Assembly (NCBI GenBank): GCA_964036295.1
Contig: OZ038468.1
Span: 1,053,501-1,117,500, forward strand
Reading direction: 5' to 3'
DNA: 64,000 nt
DNA from: Plumapathes pennacea
Lineage: Eukaryota > Cnidaria > Anthozoa > Antipatharia > Myriopathidae
Shown: positions 43,697-56,700 of the stretch, in pieces
Layout of the letters: each line of letters begins with the position of its first letter
Position numbering within the stretch: position 1 is the first letter of the stretch
The notes under the pieces: generated by a model
Database searches by the model: none
What the model was told of the DNA's origin: nothing
The model's input: the letters and a program-made list of their open reading frames with translations, nothing else
Made by a program: the position numbers and the translations under genes

Positions 43697-45130
43697 TCAT
43701 CTTCCACTTGAAGCCATCTCCAGCCAAATAATCCTTGTAAACTTTGAGTCAAGTCCATGTGCCATGCCTCTTTTCCACTGTCCTGAAAGCTGCATGGTGT
43801 GAAAGCTCTGCGAGAAAAGAGAGAAATGTATTAAATAACCTGGAATGTTTCAAAGACAGGCATAAAGCTAAGCGTAAGTTCGTTTCATTCATTTGTATGT
43901 TGCAAGTTTCAACTTAGTAAGACTCACCAGAAAGCCTGACTTTCGCTCGCTATGCCATTTTTGGTTTACAAATCTCTTCTCGCAAACACATTCATCTTTG
44001 TCAGAGTCTTCTCACAAATGGCTTCTGTGCATGATGGAACGAAAGGTGTGAAAAATGCAGTCAAGCCAGTTTTGGCACACTTGTCAGTTGGATGCATGAA
44101 CAAAACAGCATGGGATGCATGAACAAAAAGCGCACGAGGTTGGGTGGGGTTTTTTGGGTTATAAGTAAACAGCTACTGCCATATAACTAAAAAATAGATA
44201 TCTAAAAAGTACATGTTCCTACTGCTCTAAAGCAGGGAGGTTACTGAGTAGGCATGAGAGCGAAACCTGATAACTTATATGTAAATTAGTGGACAACAGT
44301 TTAAAACACTAAAAAAAAGTCGAAATATCATGGCTTTTGTGCCCCTTGTACAAACAAGTTTATTACTTCGCACTGTCCTGTTGTCCCAGCCTGCAGATCA
44401 AAAGGACATGACTCAATTGCTAATTTATCAAGGATTATGCCGTCTTATGTTTTATTCATCATCGTATAGAGAAGCACATTTTGTCTCTTAGGCTTGTCAA
44501 TTTATAAGAGATAATATCATTTAAATATTATTTCAAAAGCAGCCTCTATTTTGTGCTCAACGTGAGCAACTTTAAAATATGTAAACTAACATCAAGTCAA
44601 TATGAGTATATTTATTTATAATTTGAATACCTGTGCAGTTGCGTCGCCGCCCGAGTCGCCGTCTGTACTCTTCACGTTGACACTGAGAATAGCAATCATC
44701 TTGTCCTTGTTGTTTAAATCATGTAGATAAGATATTTCTACATATTCGTTCCAATCGCTCTCGAATCTTTGAAAATATATTCGCCTATTTTGCGAAACGT
44801 CAAAATGAGCTTTTGTATATTGATTTAGGTCCTCAAGAGACTTGAAATGCTGGACTTCAACCACTTGGCGTCTGTCACCAAGCTGTAAAAGGATCTGCAA
44901 CGCCAGATAAACATTCTGTGTTTTTATTCTGAATATATGCATTCCACATGGCTACTCGAGCAAACAAAACATTAAAATATGCACCTATTGCAAGAATGAA
45001 AACACAAATATGCAAATAATCACGTTCTTATTGCTGCAGTGCACCAAACTATGACTCGACAGAACACGGATGGTTTAATTTCAGGCCAATAACTCAAGGA
45101 TTTTACCTTCTTCATCTCCTCCGTCGCCAT
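43697..45130 (-). CDS. Unrecognised small gene, beta-grasp-like N-terminal domain
   Basis: Exon one 45107-45130 (MATEEMKK, GT donor), exon two 44631-44882 (84 codons) and a terminal exon 43697-43807 (36 codons plus stop) join in phase 0 to about 128 residues. Exon two contains VVEVQHFKSLEDLNQYTKAHF, NRRIYFQRFESDWNEYVEI and YLHDLNNKDKMIAIL, a pattern of alternating strands, a helix and an acidic 'E-YVEI...L' end that resembles ubiquitin-like/PB1-type folds. I infer a protein-interaction domain. The terminal exon also has a longer frame in another phase (AFTPCSFQDSGKEAWHMDL...), so the 3' model is unsure. A CpG-type ATGGCGACGG start supports the first exon. Confidence 0.5.
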
Positions 45131-45189
45131 GTTCCATGCTTCGAGACATTCTCGTTCCAATCTCCCAACGTACAGTCATCTCCAGGTCC

Positions 45190-45760
45190 CCGCTGGCGTC
45201 AGCATCGTTGTCTGGACTCTAATCGACCAATCAGAGAGCGAGAAACTAGTGTGCTGTGGTAAAAATCATAATTTACATGCAAGTCACTGTGTAAACACGA
45301 TTACACATGGTGTAATTTATAATTTGAAAAAGGTATTGAAATCAAAACTTACATACAGTTCACACTTTGTGTAAACACATACATCCGTAGAGTAAATTTA
45401 ATAAATTTCCACTGGTTTCCCGTGGTGTGGACTCTTATTTACCACGATTTACGTCATCACATGGTCAAAATGTTGTGGACTCACGAGGCGCTTCGCCGAG
45501 TGAGTCCGCAACTAATTTTGACCATGTGATGACGTAAATCGTGGTAAATAAGAGTCCACACCACGGCAAACCAGTGGAAATTTGTTTTTTACCACAACAT
45601 TTAGAAATATACAGGAAACTTTCGTTGTATTTCGCTGAAAAAGTGACATGCTAGCGTCAGCTGGCGTCAGCATCGTTGTCTGGACTTTTAATTACCACGG
45701 TAAATCGACCAATCAGAGAGCGAGAAACTAGTGTGTTGTGGTAAAATATAATTTACACAC
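45190..45760. mobile_element. Near-perfect 181-bp hairpin MITE inside a direct duplication
   Basis: Arms 45403-45470 and 45516-45583 (AAATTTCCACTGG...GGTCAAAA and its complement) match with about one mismatch. The inner loop GTTGTGGACTCAC / GTGAGTCCGCAAC extends the stem. On both sides lie direct copies of GCTGGCGTCAGCATCGTTGT, then CTGGACT, and CCAATCAGAGAGCGAGAAAC (about 45193-45255 and 45661-45735). The direct copies look like an older duplicated element with the hairpin inserted between them. Confidence 0.85.
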
Positions 45761-46164
45761 TTTACAGGGGTCCCGCTAGTCTTTAATACAATACGCTAAG
45801 CGCCCGTCCGTCCGTGTGCCTGTAACGCTCTTTGCCAGGCCTCCTCATTAAAAGTATCCAATATGGCTGCCACATGTGAGTGAAAGGAACGCGTTAAAAT
45901 CTTCGGCATTTCCATGGACGAAGCGTTCTGATAGACATCGGAAATGAGTTCGGAAAGGTAATGTGAACTTAAATCCTGTTGGACATGTGGCAGAAGTGGC
46001 CGAGTGTTCGAAATCGTGTTCGAGTATCAATTCGCTTGACTGTTAATTAAGTCCCATTAGTGGCGAGCAGGGAGCAAATCTAACCGAAAGGGAAGTTAAA
46101 TTGAAAGACCGCTAAAGCTCAGTCCAAGGAATCACTAGGTACACACACAGACTAGTTTTCCAGT

Positions 46165-46985
46165 TCCTCGAGCACTATATAACATTACTCATTCCAGTTT
46201 TCAAAATCTGATAAAATTAGGCCCGGTTCTATGGCCTGATAGATCCATTCTGTGATTTCTAGCAGTATATAACCTGACTCATTCCAGTTTTCAAAGTATG
46301 GCAAACTTAGGCCCGGTTGTATGGCCTGATCGATCCATTCCGTGATTTCAGGCAGTATATAACCTGACTCATTCCAGTTTTCAAAATATGACAAAGTTAG
46401 GCCCGGTTGTATGGCCTGATCAATCCATTTTGTGATTTCTAGCAGTATATAACCCGACTCATTCCAGTTTTCAAAATATGACGAAGTTAGGCCCGGTTGT
46501 ATGGCCTGATCGATCCATTCCGTGATTTCAGGCAGTACATAACCTGACTCATTCCAGTTTTCAAAATATGACAAACTTAGGCCTGGTTGTATGGCCTGAT
46601 CGATCCATTCCGTGATTTCAGGCAGTATATAACCTGACTCATTCCAGTTTTCAAAATATGACGAAGTAAGGCCCGGTTGTATGGCCTGATCGATCCATTC
46701 CATGATTTCAGGCAATATACAACCTGACTCATTCCAGTTTTCAAAATATGACAAAGTTAGGCCCGGTTATATGGCATGATCTATCCATTCCGTGATTTCA
46801 GGTAGTATATAACGTGACTCATTCCAGTTTTCAAAATCTGATAAATTTAGGCCCGGTTCTATGGCCTGATCGGTTCATTCCATGATTTCAGGCAGTACAT
46901 AATCTGACCCATTCCAGTTTTGAAAATATAACGAATTTGGGACCGCCGTCTATGGCCTGATCGATCGATTCCGTGATTTGAGGAG
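46165..46985. repeat. 90-bp satellite, block 1 (about 9 units)
   Basis: Unit: CCTGACTCATTCCAGTTTTC, AAAATATGACAAAGTTAGGC, CCGGTTGTATGGCCTGATCG, ATCCATTCCGTGATTTCAGG, CAGTATATAA. Six consecutive units are free of stops on the minus strand. The last two units before 46985 are diverged (AATTTGGGACCGCCGTC) and lead into the flank shared with block 2. Confidence 0.97.
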
Positions 46986-47215
46986 CACCCATCAGCTGTT
47001 CCACAAAATATTTGTTCCACACTGCAACCTGTCCTGGCTGGCATGAGATCTGCTTTTTTGCTGGCTGGGAAAAAAAAATCGGACTGCTGGGAGAGAGACA
47101 GCCGTTTTCAGTCTCGCTGGAGGCATGGGAACAAGGGAGACTGCAATCGAGACTACATTTTTGTTTGAATTGCTGACATTTTCTGACAAAGTGGTCAATC
47201 AAAAGCCAATCTTTC
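46860..47215. repeat. Terminal flank of satellite block, copy A
   Basis: The sequence after the last monomers (GAGGAGCACCCATCAGCTG, TCCACAAAATATTTGTTCC, CTGGCTGGCATGAGAT, GGGAGAGAGACAGCCG, TGGAGGCATGGGAACAAG, ATTTTCTGACAAAGTGGTCA) is almost identical to 59174-59538. Both satellite blocks therefore end in the same junction. Confidence 0.95.
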
Positions 47216-47220
47216 GCTGT

Positions 47221-47600
47221 TCATTTAGGACGAAGCGAGTGAGGGTCATGCAGTTCGTGTCGATTGCGCTCATGCTGCCGTAACTCTACACTACCACGAA
47301 GGGAGAAGACATAAAAAAGTGTTAGAAACGTCAATGCCGAAAACAAACAAGTCAAAACAAATGGAAGACACATTAAGTTCCAGAGATTGTTGATGAAATT
47401 TGATGGTTCGCATTTGTGATCGCTATTCTTGAACGCGCATATTTGTGTTGAAATCACTAGAAAATCAATGGCTTGATAGCTGAATAAACATCGAAAATGC
47501 TAGCACTTACCTTTGGTGTTTATAAAGTGGAAACAGAACAATACAAGCTTCTGAACAAGCAGCTCTTTACACCGTGGACTGGGACGTGGCCAAGATTTCA
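47221..47600 (-). CDS. Possible two-exon small membrane-protein gene between satellite blocks
   Basis: A minus-strand GT donor (CACCAAAG|GTAAGT near 47516) and an AG acceptor (TTTTCTAG near 47459) frame a coding-like exon 47221-47459 that ends LRQHERNRHELHDPHSL before a TGA. It has one hydrophobic span, MCLPFVLTCLFSALTFLTLF. Upstream, 47600-47715 has promoter-like ACGTGATG, TGACGCAAT and an inverted CCAAT box. The first in-frame ATG gives only about 49 residues, so either translation starts there or the 5' model is wrong. No family recognised. Confidence 0.3.
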
Positions 47601-47721
47601 CCTCCAGTGCAATACGGAAAATTAGAACCAATCAGATCGCAGAATGCTTCCCAGCCCCCAATCCTCCCTCCACATTGCGTCACACATCACGTGTCTGTCT
47701 GGACTGACCCCAAGATGGCAG

Positions 47722-50700
47722 TTTATAACCTGACTCATTCCAGTATTCAAAATATGACAAAGTTAGGCCCGGTTATATGGCCTGATCGATCCATTCTGTG
47801 ATTTCAGGCAGTATATAACCTGACTCATTCCAGTTTTCAAAGTATGACAAACTTAGGCCAGGTTGTATGGCCTGATCGATCCATTCCGTGATTTCAGGCA
47901 GTATATAACCTGACTCATTCCAGTTTTCAAAATATGACAAAGTTAGGTCCGGTTATATGGCCTGATCGATCCATTCCGTGATTTCAGGCAGTATATAACC
48001 TGACTCATTCCAGTATTCAAAGTATGACAAACTTAGGCCCGGTTGTATGGCCTGATCAAATAATTCCGTGATTTTAGGTAGTATATAACCTGACTCATTC
48101 CAGTTTTCAAAGTATGACGAAGTTAGGCCCGGTTGTATGGCCTGATAGATCCATTCCGTGATTTCTAGCAGTATATAACCTGACTCATTCCAGTTTTCAA
48201 AGTATGACGAAGTTAGGCTCGGTTATATGGCCTGATTGATCCATTCCGTGATTTCAGGCAGTATATAACCTGACTCATTCCAGTTTTCAAAATATGACGA
48301 AGTTAGCCGGCTTATATGGCCTGACCAATTCATTCCGTGATTTCAGGCAGTATATAACCTGATTCATTCCAGTATTCAAAGTATGACAAACTTAGGCCCG
48401 GTTGTATGGCCTGATCAATTCATTCCGTGATTTCAGGCAGTATATAACCGGACTCTTTCCAGTTTTCAAAATATGACGAAGTTAGCCCGGTTATATGGCC
48501 TGACCGATTCATTCCGTGATTTCAGGCAGTATATAACCTGACTCATTCCAGTTTTCAAAATATGACAAAGTTAGGCCCGGTTGTATGGCCTCATCGATCC
48601 ATTCTGTGATTTCTAGCAATATATAACCTGACTCATTCCAGTTTTCAAAGTATGACGAAGTTAGGCCCGGTTCTATGGCCTGATCGATCCATTCCGTGAT
48701 TTCAGGCAGTGTATAACTTGACTCATTTCAGTTTTCAAAATATGACAAAGTTAGGCCCGGTTGTATGGCCTGATCGATCCATTCCGTGATTTCAGGCAGT
48801 ATATAACCTGACTCATTCCAGTATTCAAAGTATGACAAACTTAGGCCCGTTTGTATGGCCTGATCAATTCATTCCGTGATTTCAGGCAGTATATAAACGG
48901 ACTCATTCCAGTTTTCAAAATATGACGAAGTTAGCCCGGTTATATGGCCTAACCAATTCATTCCGTGATTTCAGGCAATATATAGCCTGACTCATTCCAG
49001 TTTTCAAAGGATGACGAAGTTAGGCCCGGTTATATGGCCTGATCGATCCATTCCGTGATTTCAGGCAGTATATACCTGACTCATTCCAGTTTGCAAAATA
49101 TGACAAAGTTAGGCCCGGTTGTATGGCCTGATCGATCCATTCCGTGATTTCAGGCAGTATATAACCTGACTCATTCCAGTATTCAAAGTATGACAAACTT
49201 AGGCCCGGTTGTATGGCCTGATCAAATAATTCCGTGATTTGAGGCAGTATATAACCTGACTCATTCCAGTTTTCAAAGTATGACGAAGTTAGGCCCGGTT
49301 GTATGGCCTGATAGATCCATTCCGTGATTTCTAGCAGTATGTAAACTGAAATCATTCCAGTTTTCAAAGTATGACGAAGTTAGGCCCGGTTATATGGCCT
49401 GATTGATCCATTCCGTGATTTCAGGCAGTATATAACCTGACTCATTCCAGTTTTCAAAATATGACGAAGTTAGCCGGCTTATATGGCCTGACCAATTCAT
49501 TCCGTGATTTCAGGCAGTATATAACCTGATTCATTCCAGTATTCAAAGTATGACAAACTTAGGCCCGGTTGTATGGCCTGATCAATTCATTCCGTGATTT
49601 CAGGCAGTATATAACCGGACTCTTTCCAGTTTTCAAAATATGACGAAGTTAGCCCGGTTATATGGCCTGACCGATTCATTCCGTGATTTCAGGCAGTATA
49701 TAACCTGACTCATTCCAGTTTTCAAAATATGACAAAGTTAGGCCCGGTTGTATGGCCTCATCGATCCATTCTGTGATTTCTAGCAATATATAACCTGACT
49801 CATTCCAGTTTTCAAAGTATGACGAAGTTAGGCCCGGTTCTATGGCCTGATCGATCCATTCCGTGATTTCAGGCAGTGTATAACTTGACTCATTTCAGTT
49901 TTCAAAATATGACAAAGTTAGGCCCGGTTGTATGGCCTGATCGATCCATTCCGTGATTTCAGGCAGTATATAACCTGACTCATTCCAGTATTCAAAGTAT
50001 GACAAACTTAGGCCCGTTTGTATGGCCTGATCAATTCATTCCGTGATTTCAGGCAGTATATAAACGGACTCATTCCAGTTTTCAAAATATGACGAAGTTA
50101 GCCCGGTTATATGGCCTAACCAATTCATTCCGTGATTTCAGGCAATATATAGCCTGACTCATTCCAGTTTTCAAAGGATGACGAAGTTAGGCCCGGTTAT
50201 ATGGCCTGATCGATCCATTCCGTGATTTCAGGCAGTATATACCTGACTCATTCCAGTTTGCAAAATATGACAAAGTTAGGCCCGGTTGTATGGCCTGATC
50301 GATCCATTCCGTGATTTCAGGCAGTATATAACCTGACTCATTCCAGTATTCAAAGTATGACAAACTTAGGCCCGGTTGTATGGCCTGATCAAATAATTCC
50401 GTGATTTGAGGCAGTATATAACCTGACTCATTCCAGTTTTCAAAGTATGACGAAGTTAGGCCCGGTTGTATGGCCTGATAGATCCATTCCGTGATTTCTA
50501 GCAGTATATAACCTGAAATCATTCCAGTTTTCAAAGTATGACGAAGTTAGGCCCGGTTATATGGCCTGATTGATCCATTCCGTGATTTCAGGCAGTATAT
50601 AACCTGACTCATTCCAGTTTTCAAAATATGACGAAGTTAGCCGGCTTATATGGCCTGACCAATTCATTCCGTGATTTCAGGCAGTATATAACCTGATTCA

Positions 50701-53700
50701 TTCCAGTATTCAAAGTATGACAAACTTAGGCCCGGTTGTATGGCCTGATCAATTCATTCCGTGATTTCAGGCAGTATATAACCGGACTCTTTCCAGTTTT
50801 CAAAATATGACGAAGTTAGCCCGGTTATATGGCCTGACCGATTCATTCCGTGATTTCAGGCAGTATATAACCTGACTCATTCCAGTTTTCAAAATATGAC
50901 AAAGTTAGGCCCGGTTGTATGGCCTCATCGATCCATTCTGTGATTTCTAGCAATATATAACCTGACTCATTCCAGTTTTCAAAGTATGACGAAGTTAGGC
51001 CCGGTTCTATGGCCTGATCGATCCATTCCGTGATTTCAGGCAGTGTATAACTTGACTCATTTCAGTTTTCAAAATATGACAAAGTTAGGCCCGGTTGTAT
51101 GGCCTGATCGATCCATTCCGTGATTTCAGGCAGTATATAACCTGACTCATTCCAGTATTCAAAGTATGACAAACTTAGGCCCGTTTGTATGGCCTGATCA
51201 ATTCATTCCGTGATTTCAGGCAGTATATAAACGGACTCATTCCAGTTTTCAAAATATGACGAAGTTAGCCCGGTTATATGGCCTAACCAATTCATTCCGT
51301 GATTTCAGGCAATATATAGCCTGACTCATTCCAGTTTTCAAAGGATGACGAAGTTAGGCCCGGTTATATGGCCTGATCGATCCATTCCGTGATTTCAGGC
51401 AGTATATACCTGACTCATTCCAGTTTGCAAAATATGACAAAGTTAGGCCCGGTTGTATGGCCTGATCGATCCATTCCGTGATTTCAGGCAGTATATAACC
51501 TGACTCATTCCAGTATTCAAAGTATGACAAACTTAGGCCCGGTTGTATGGCCTGATCAAATAATTCCGTGATTTGAGGCAGTATATAACCTGACTCATTC
51601 CAGTTTTCAAAGTATGACGAAGTTAGGCCCGGTTGTATGGCCTGATAGATCCATTCCGTGATTTCTGGCAGTATATAACCTGAAATCATTCCAGTTTTCA
51701 AAGTATGACGAAGTTAGGCCCGGTTATATGGCCTGATTGATCCATTCCGTGATTTCAGGCAGTATATAACCTGACTCATTCCAGTTTTCAAAATATGACG
51801 AAGTTAGCCGGCTTATATGGCCTGACCAATTCATTCCGTGATTTCAGGCAGTATATAACCTGATTCATTCCAGTATTCAAAGTATGACAAACTTAGGCCC
51901 GGTTGTATGGCCTGATCAATTCATTCCGTGATTTCAGGCAGTATATAACCGGACTCTTTCCAGTTTTCAAAATATGACGAAGTTAGCCCGGTTATATGGC
52001 CTAACCAATTCATTCCGTGATTTCAGGCAGTATATAACCTGACTCATTCCAGTATTCAAAGGATGACGAAGTTAGGCCCGGTTATATGGCCTGATCGATC
52101 CATTCCGTGATTTCAGGCAGTATATACCTGACTCATTCCAGTTTGCAAAATATGACAAAGTTAGGCCCGGTTGTATGGCCTGATCGATCCATTCCGTGAT
52201 TTCAGGCAGTATATAACCTGACTCATTCCAGTATTCAAAGTATGACAAACTTAGGCCCGGTTGTATGGCCTGATCAATTCATTCCGTGATTTGAGGCAGT
52301 ATATAACCGGACTCTTTCCAGTTTTCAAAATATGACGAAGTTAGCCCGGTTATATGGCCTGACCGATTCATTCCGTGATTTCAGGCAGTATATAACCTGA
52401 CTCATTCCAGTTTTCAAAGAATGACAAAGTTAGGCCCGGTTGTATGGCCTGATCGATCCATTCCGTGATTTCAGGCAGTATATAACCTGACTCATTCCAC
52501 TTTTCAAATTATGATGAATTTAGGCCCGGTTGTATGGCCTGATCGATCCATTCCGTGATTTCAGGCAGTATATAACCTGACTCATTCCAGTTTTCAAAGT
52601 ATGACGAAGTTAGGCCCGGTTATATGGCCTGATCGATCCATTCCGTGATTTCAGGCAGTATATAACCTTAATCATTCCAGTTTTCAAAATATGACAAAGT
52701 TAGGCCCGGTTGTATGTCTTGATCGATCCATTCCGTGATTTCAGGCAGTATATAACCTGACTCATTCCAGTTTTAAAAATATGACGAAGTTAGGCCCGTT
52801 TGTATGGCCTGATCGATCCATTCCGTGATTTCAGGCAGTATATAACCTGACTCATTCCAGTTTTCAAAGTATGACGAAGTTAGGCCCGGTTCTATGGCCT
52901 GATCGATCCATTCCGTGATATCAGGCAGTATATAACCTGACTCATTCCAGTTTTCAAAGAATGACAAAGTTAGGCCCGGTTGTATGGCCTCATCGATCCA
53001 TTCTGTGATTTCTAGCAATATATAACCTGACTCATTCCAGTTTTCAAAGTATGACGAAGTTAGGCCCGGTTCTATGGCCTGATCGATCCATTCCGTGATT
53101 TCAGGCAGTGTATAACTTGACTCATTTCAGTTTTCAAAATATGACAAAGTTAGGCCCGGTTATATGGCCTGATCGATCCATTCCGTGATTTCAGGCAGTA
53201 TATAGCCTGACTCATTCCAGTTTGCAAAATATGACAAAGTTAGGCCCGGTTGTATGGCCTGATCGATCCATTCCGTGATTTCAGGCAGTATATAACCTGA
53301 CTCATTCCAGTATTCAAAGTATGACAAACTTAGGCCCGGTTGTATGGCCTGATCAATTCATTCCGTGATTTCAGGCAGTATATAACCGGACTCTTTCCAG
53401 TTTTCAAAATATGACGAAGTTAGCCCGGTTATATGGCCTGACCGATTCATTCCGTGATTTCAGGCAGTATATAACCTGACTCATTCCAGTATTCAAAGTA
53501 TGACAAACTTAGGCCCGGTTGTATGGCCTGATCAATTCATTCCGTGATTTCAGGCAGTATATAACCGGACTCTTTCCAGTTTTCAAAATATGACGAAGTT
53601 AGCCCGGTTATATGGCCTGACCGATTCATTCCGTGATTTCAGGCAGTATATAACCTGACTCATTCCAGTTTTCAAAGAATGACAAAGTTAGGCCCGGTTG

Positions 53701-56700
53701 TATGGCCTGATCGATCCATTCCGTGATTTCAGGCAGTATATAACCTGACTCATTCCACTTTTCAAAATATGATGAATTTAGGCCCGGTTGTATGGCCTGA
53801 TCGATCCATTCCGTGATTTCAGGCAGTATATAACCTGACTCATTCCAGTTTTCAAAGTATGACGAAGTTAGGCCCGGTTATATGGCCTGATCGATCCATT
53901 CCGTGATTTCAGGCAGTATATAACCTTAATCATTCCAGTTTTCAAAATATGACAAAGTTAGGCCCGGTTGTATGTCTTGATCGATCCATTCCGTGATTTC
54001 AGGCAGTATATAACCTGACTCATTCCAGTTTTAAAAATATGACGAAGTTAGGCCCGTTTGTATGGCCTGATCGATCCATTCCGTGATTTCAGGCAGTATA
54101 TAACCTGACTCATTCCAGTTTTCAAAGTATGACGAAGTTAGGCCCGGTTCTATGGCCTGATCGATCCATTCCGTGATATCAGGCAGTATATAACCTGACT
54201 CATTCCAGTTTTCAAAATATGACAAAGTTAGGCCCGGTTGTATGGCCTCATCGATCCATTCTGTGATTTCTAGCAATATATAACCTGACTCATTCCAGTT
54301 TTCAAAGTATGACGAAGTTAGGCCCGGTTATATGGCCTGATCGATCCATTCCGTGATTTCAGGTAGTGTATAACTTGACTCATTTCAGTTTTCAAAATAT
54401 GACAAAGTTAGGCCCGGTTGTATGGCCTGATCAATCCATTCCGTGATTTCAGGCAGTATATAGCCTGACTCATTCCAGTTTGCAAAATATGACAAAGTTA
54501 GGCCCGGTTGTATGGCCTGATCGATCCATTCCGTGATTTCAGGCAGTATATAACCTGACTCATTCCAGTATTCAAAGTATGACAAACTTAGGCCCGGTTG
54601 TATGGCCTGATCAATTCATTCCGTGATTTCAGGCAGTATATAGCCGGACTCTTTCCAGTTTTCAAAATATGACGAAGTTAGCCCGGTTATATGGCCTGAC
54701 CGATTCATTCCGTGATTTCAGGCAGTATATAACCTGACTCATTCCAGTTTTCAAAGAATGACAAAGTTAGGCCCGGTTGTATGGCCTGATCGATCCATTC
54801 CGTGATTTCAGGCAGTATATAACCTGACTCATTCCACTTTTCAAAATATGATGAATTTAGGCCCGGTTGTATGGCCTGATCGATCCATTCCGTGATTTCA
54901 GGCAGTATATAACCTGACTCATTCCACTTTTCAAAGTATGACGAAGTTAGGCCCGGTTATATGGCCTGATCGATCCATTCCGTGATTTCAGGCAGTATAT
55001 AACCTTAATCATTCCAGTTTTCAAAATATGACAAAGTTAGGCCCGGTTGTATGTCTTGATCGATCCATTCCGTGATTTCAGGCAGTATATAACCTGACTC
55101 ATTCCAGTTTTAAAAATATGATGAATTTAGGCCCGGTTGTATGGCATGATCAATTCATTCCGTGATTTCAGGCAGTATATAAACGGACTCATTCCAGTTT
55201 TCAAAATATGACGAAGTTAGCCCGGTTATATGGCCTAACCAATTCATTCCGTGATTTCAGGCAATATATAGCCTGACTCATTCCAGTTTTCAAAGGATGA
55301 CGAAGTTAGGCTCGGTTATATGGCCTGATCGATCCATTCCGTGATTTCAGGCAGTATATAGCCTGACTCATTCCAGTTTGCAAAATATGACAAAGTTAGG
55401 CCCGGTTGTATGGCCTGATCGATCCATTCCGTGATTTCAGGCAGTATATAACCTGACTCATTCCAGTATTCAAAGTATGACAAACTTAGGCCCGGTTGTA
55501 TGGCCTGATCAATTCATTCCGTGATTTGAGGCAGTATATAACTGGACTCTTTCCAGTTTTCAAAATATGACGAAGTTAGCCCGGTTATATGGCCTGACCG
55601 ATTCATTCCGTGATTTCAGGCAGTATATAACCTGACTCATTCCAGTTTTCAAAGAATGACAAAGTTAGGCCCGGTTGTATGGCCTGATCGATCCATTCCG
55701 TGATTTCAGGCAGTATATAACCTGACTCATTCCACTTTTCAAAATATGATGAATTTAGGCCCGGTTGTATGGCCTGATCGATCCATTCCGTGATTTCAGG
55801 CAGTATATAACCTGACTCATTCCAGTTTTCAAAGTATGACGAAGTTAGGCCCGGTTATATGGCCTGATCGATCAATTCCGTGATTTCAGGCAGTATATAA
55901 CCTTAATCATTCCAGTTTTCAAAATATGACAAAGTTAGGCCCGGTTGTATGTCTTGATCGATCCATTCCGTGATTTCAGGCAGTATATAACCTGACTCAT
56001 TCCAGTTTTAAAAATATGACGAAGTTAGGCCCGTTTGTATGGCCTGATCTATCCATTCCGTGATTTCAGGCAGTATATAACCTGACTCATTCCAGTTTTC
56101 AAAGTATGACGAAGTTAGGCCCGGTTCTATGGCCTGATCGATCCATTCCGTGATATCAGGCAGTATATAACCTGACTCATTCCAGTTTTCAAAATATGAC
56201 AAAGTAAGGCCCGGTTGTATGGCCTCATCGATCCATTCCGTGATTTCAGGCAGTATATAACCCGAATCATTCCAGTTTTCAAAGTATGACGAAGTTAGGC
56301 CCGGTTATATGGCCTGATCGATCCATTCCGTGATTTCAGGCAGTATATAACCTGACTCATTCCAGTTTTCAAAGTATGACGAAGTTAGGCCCGGTTGTAT
56401 GGCCTGATCGATCCATTCCATGATTTCAGGCAGTATATAACCGGACTCATTCCAGTTTTCAAAGTATGACGAAGTTAGGCCCGGTTGTATGGCCTGATCG
56501 ATCCATTCCGTGATTTCTAGCTGTATATAACCTGACTCATTCCAGTTTTCAAAGTATGACGAAGTTAGGCCCGGTTATATGGCCTGATCGATCCATTCCG
56601 TGATTTCTAGCAGTATAAAACCTGACTCATTCCAGTTTTCAAAGTATGACGAAGTTAGGCCCGGTTATATGGCCTGATCGATCCATTCCGTGATTTCAGG

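Noticed and set aside
43669..43807. Alternative frame AFTPCSFQDSGKEAWHMDL... of the terminal exon with a donor at 43669
   Set aside because: Requires a phase that exon 44631-44882 does not provide without an extra, unseen exon; kept only as an alternative.
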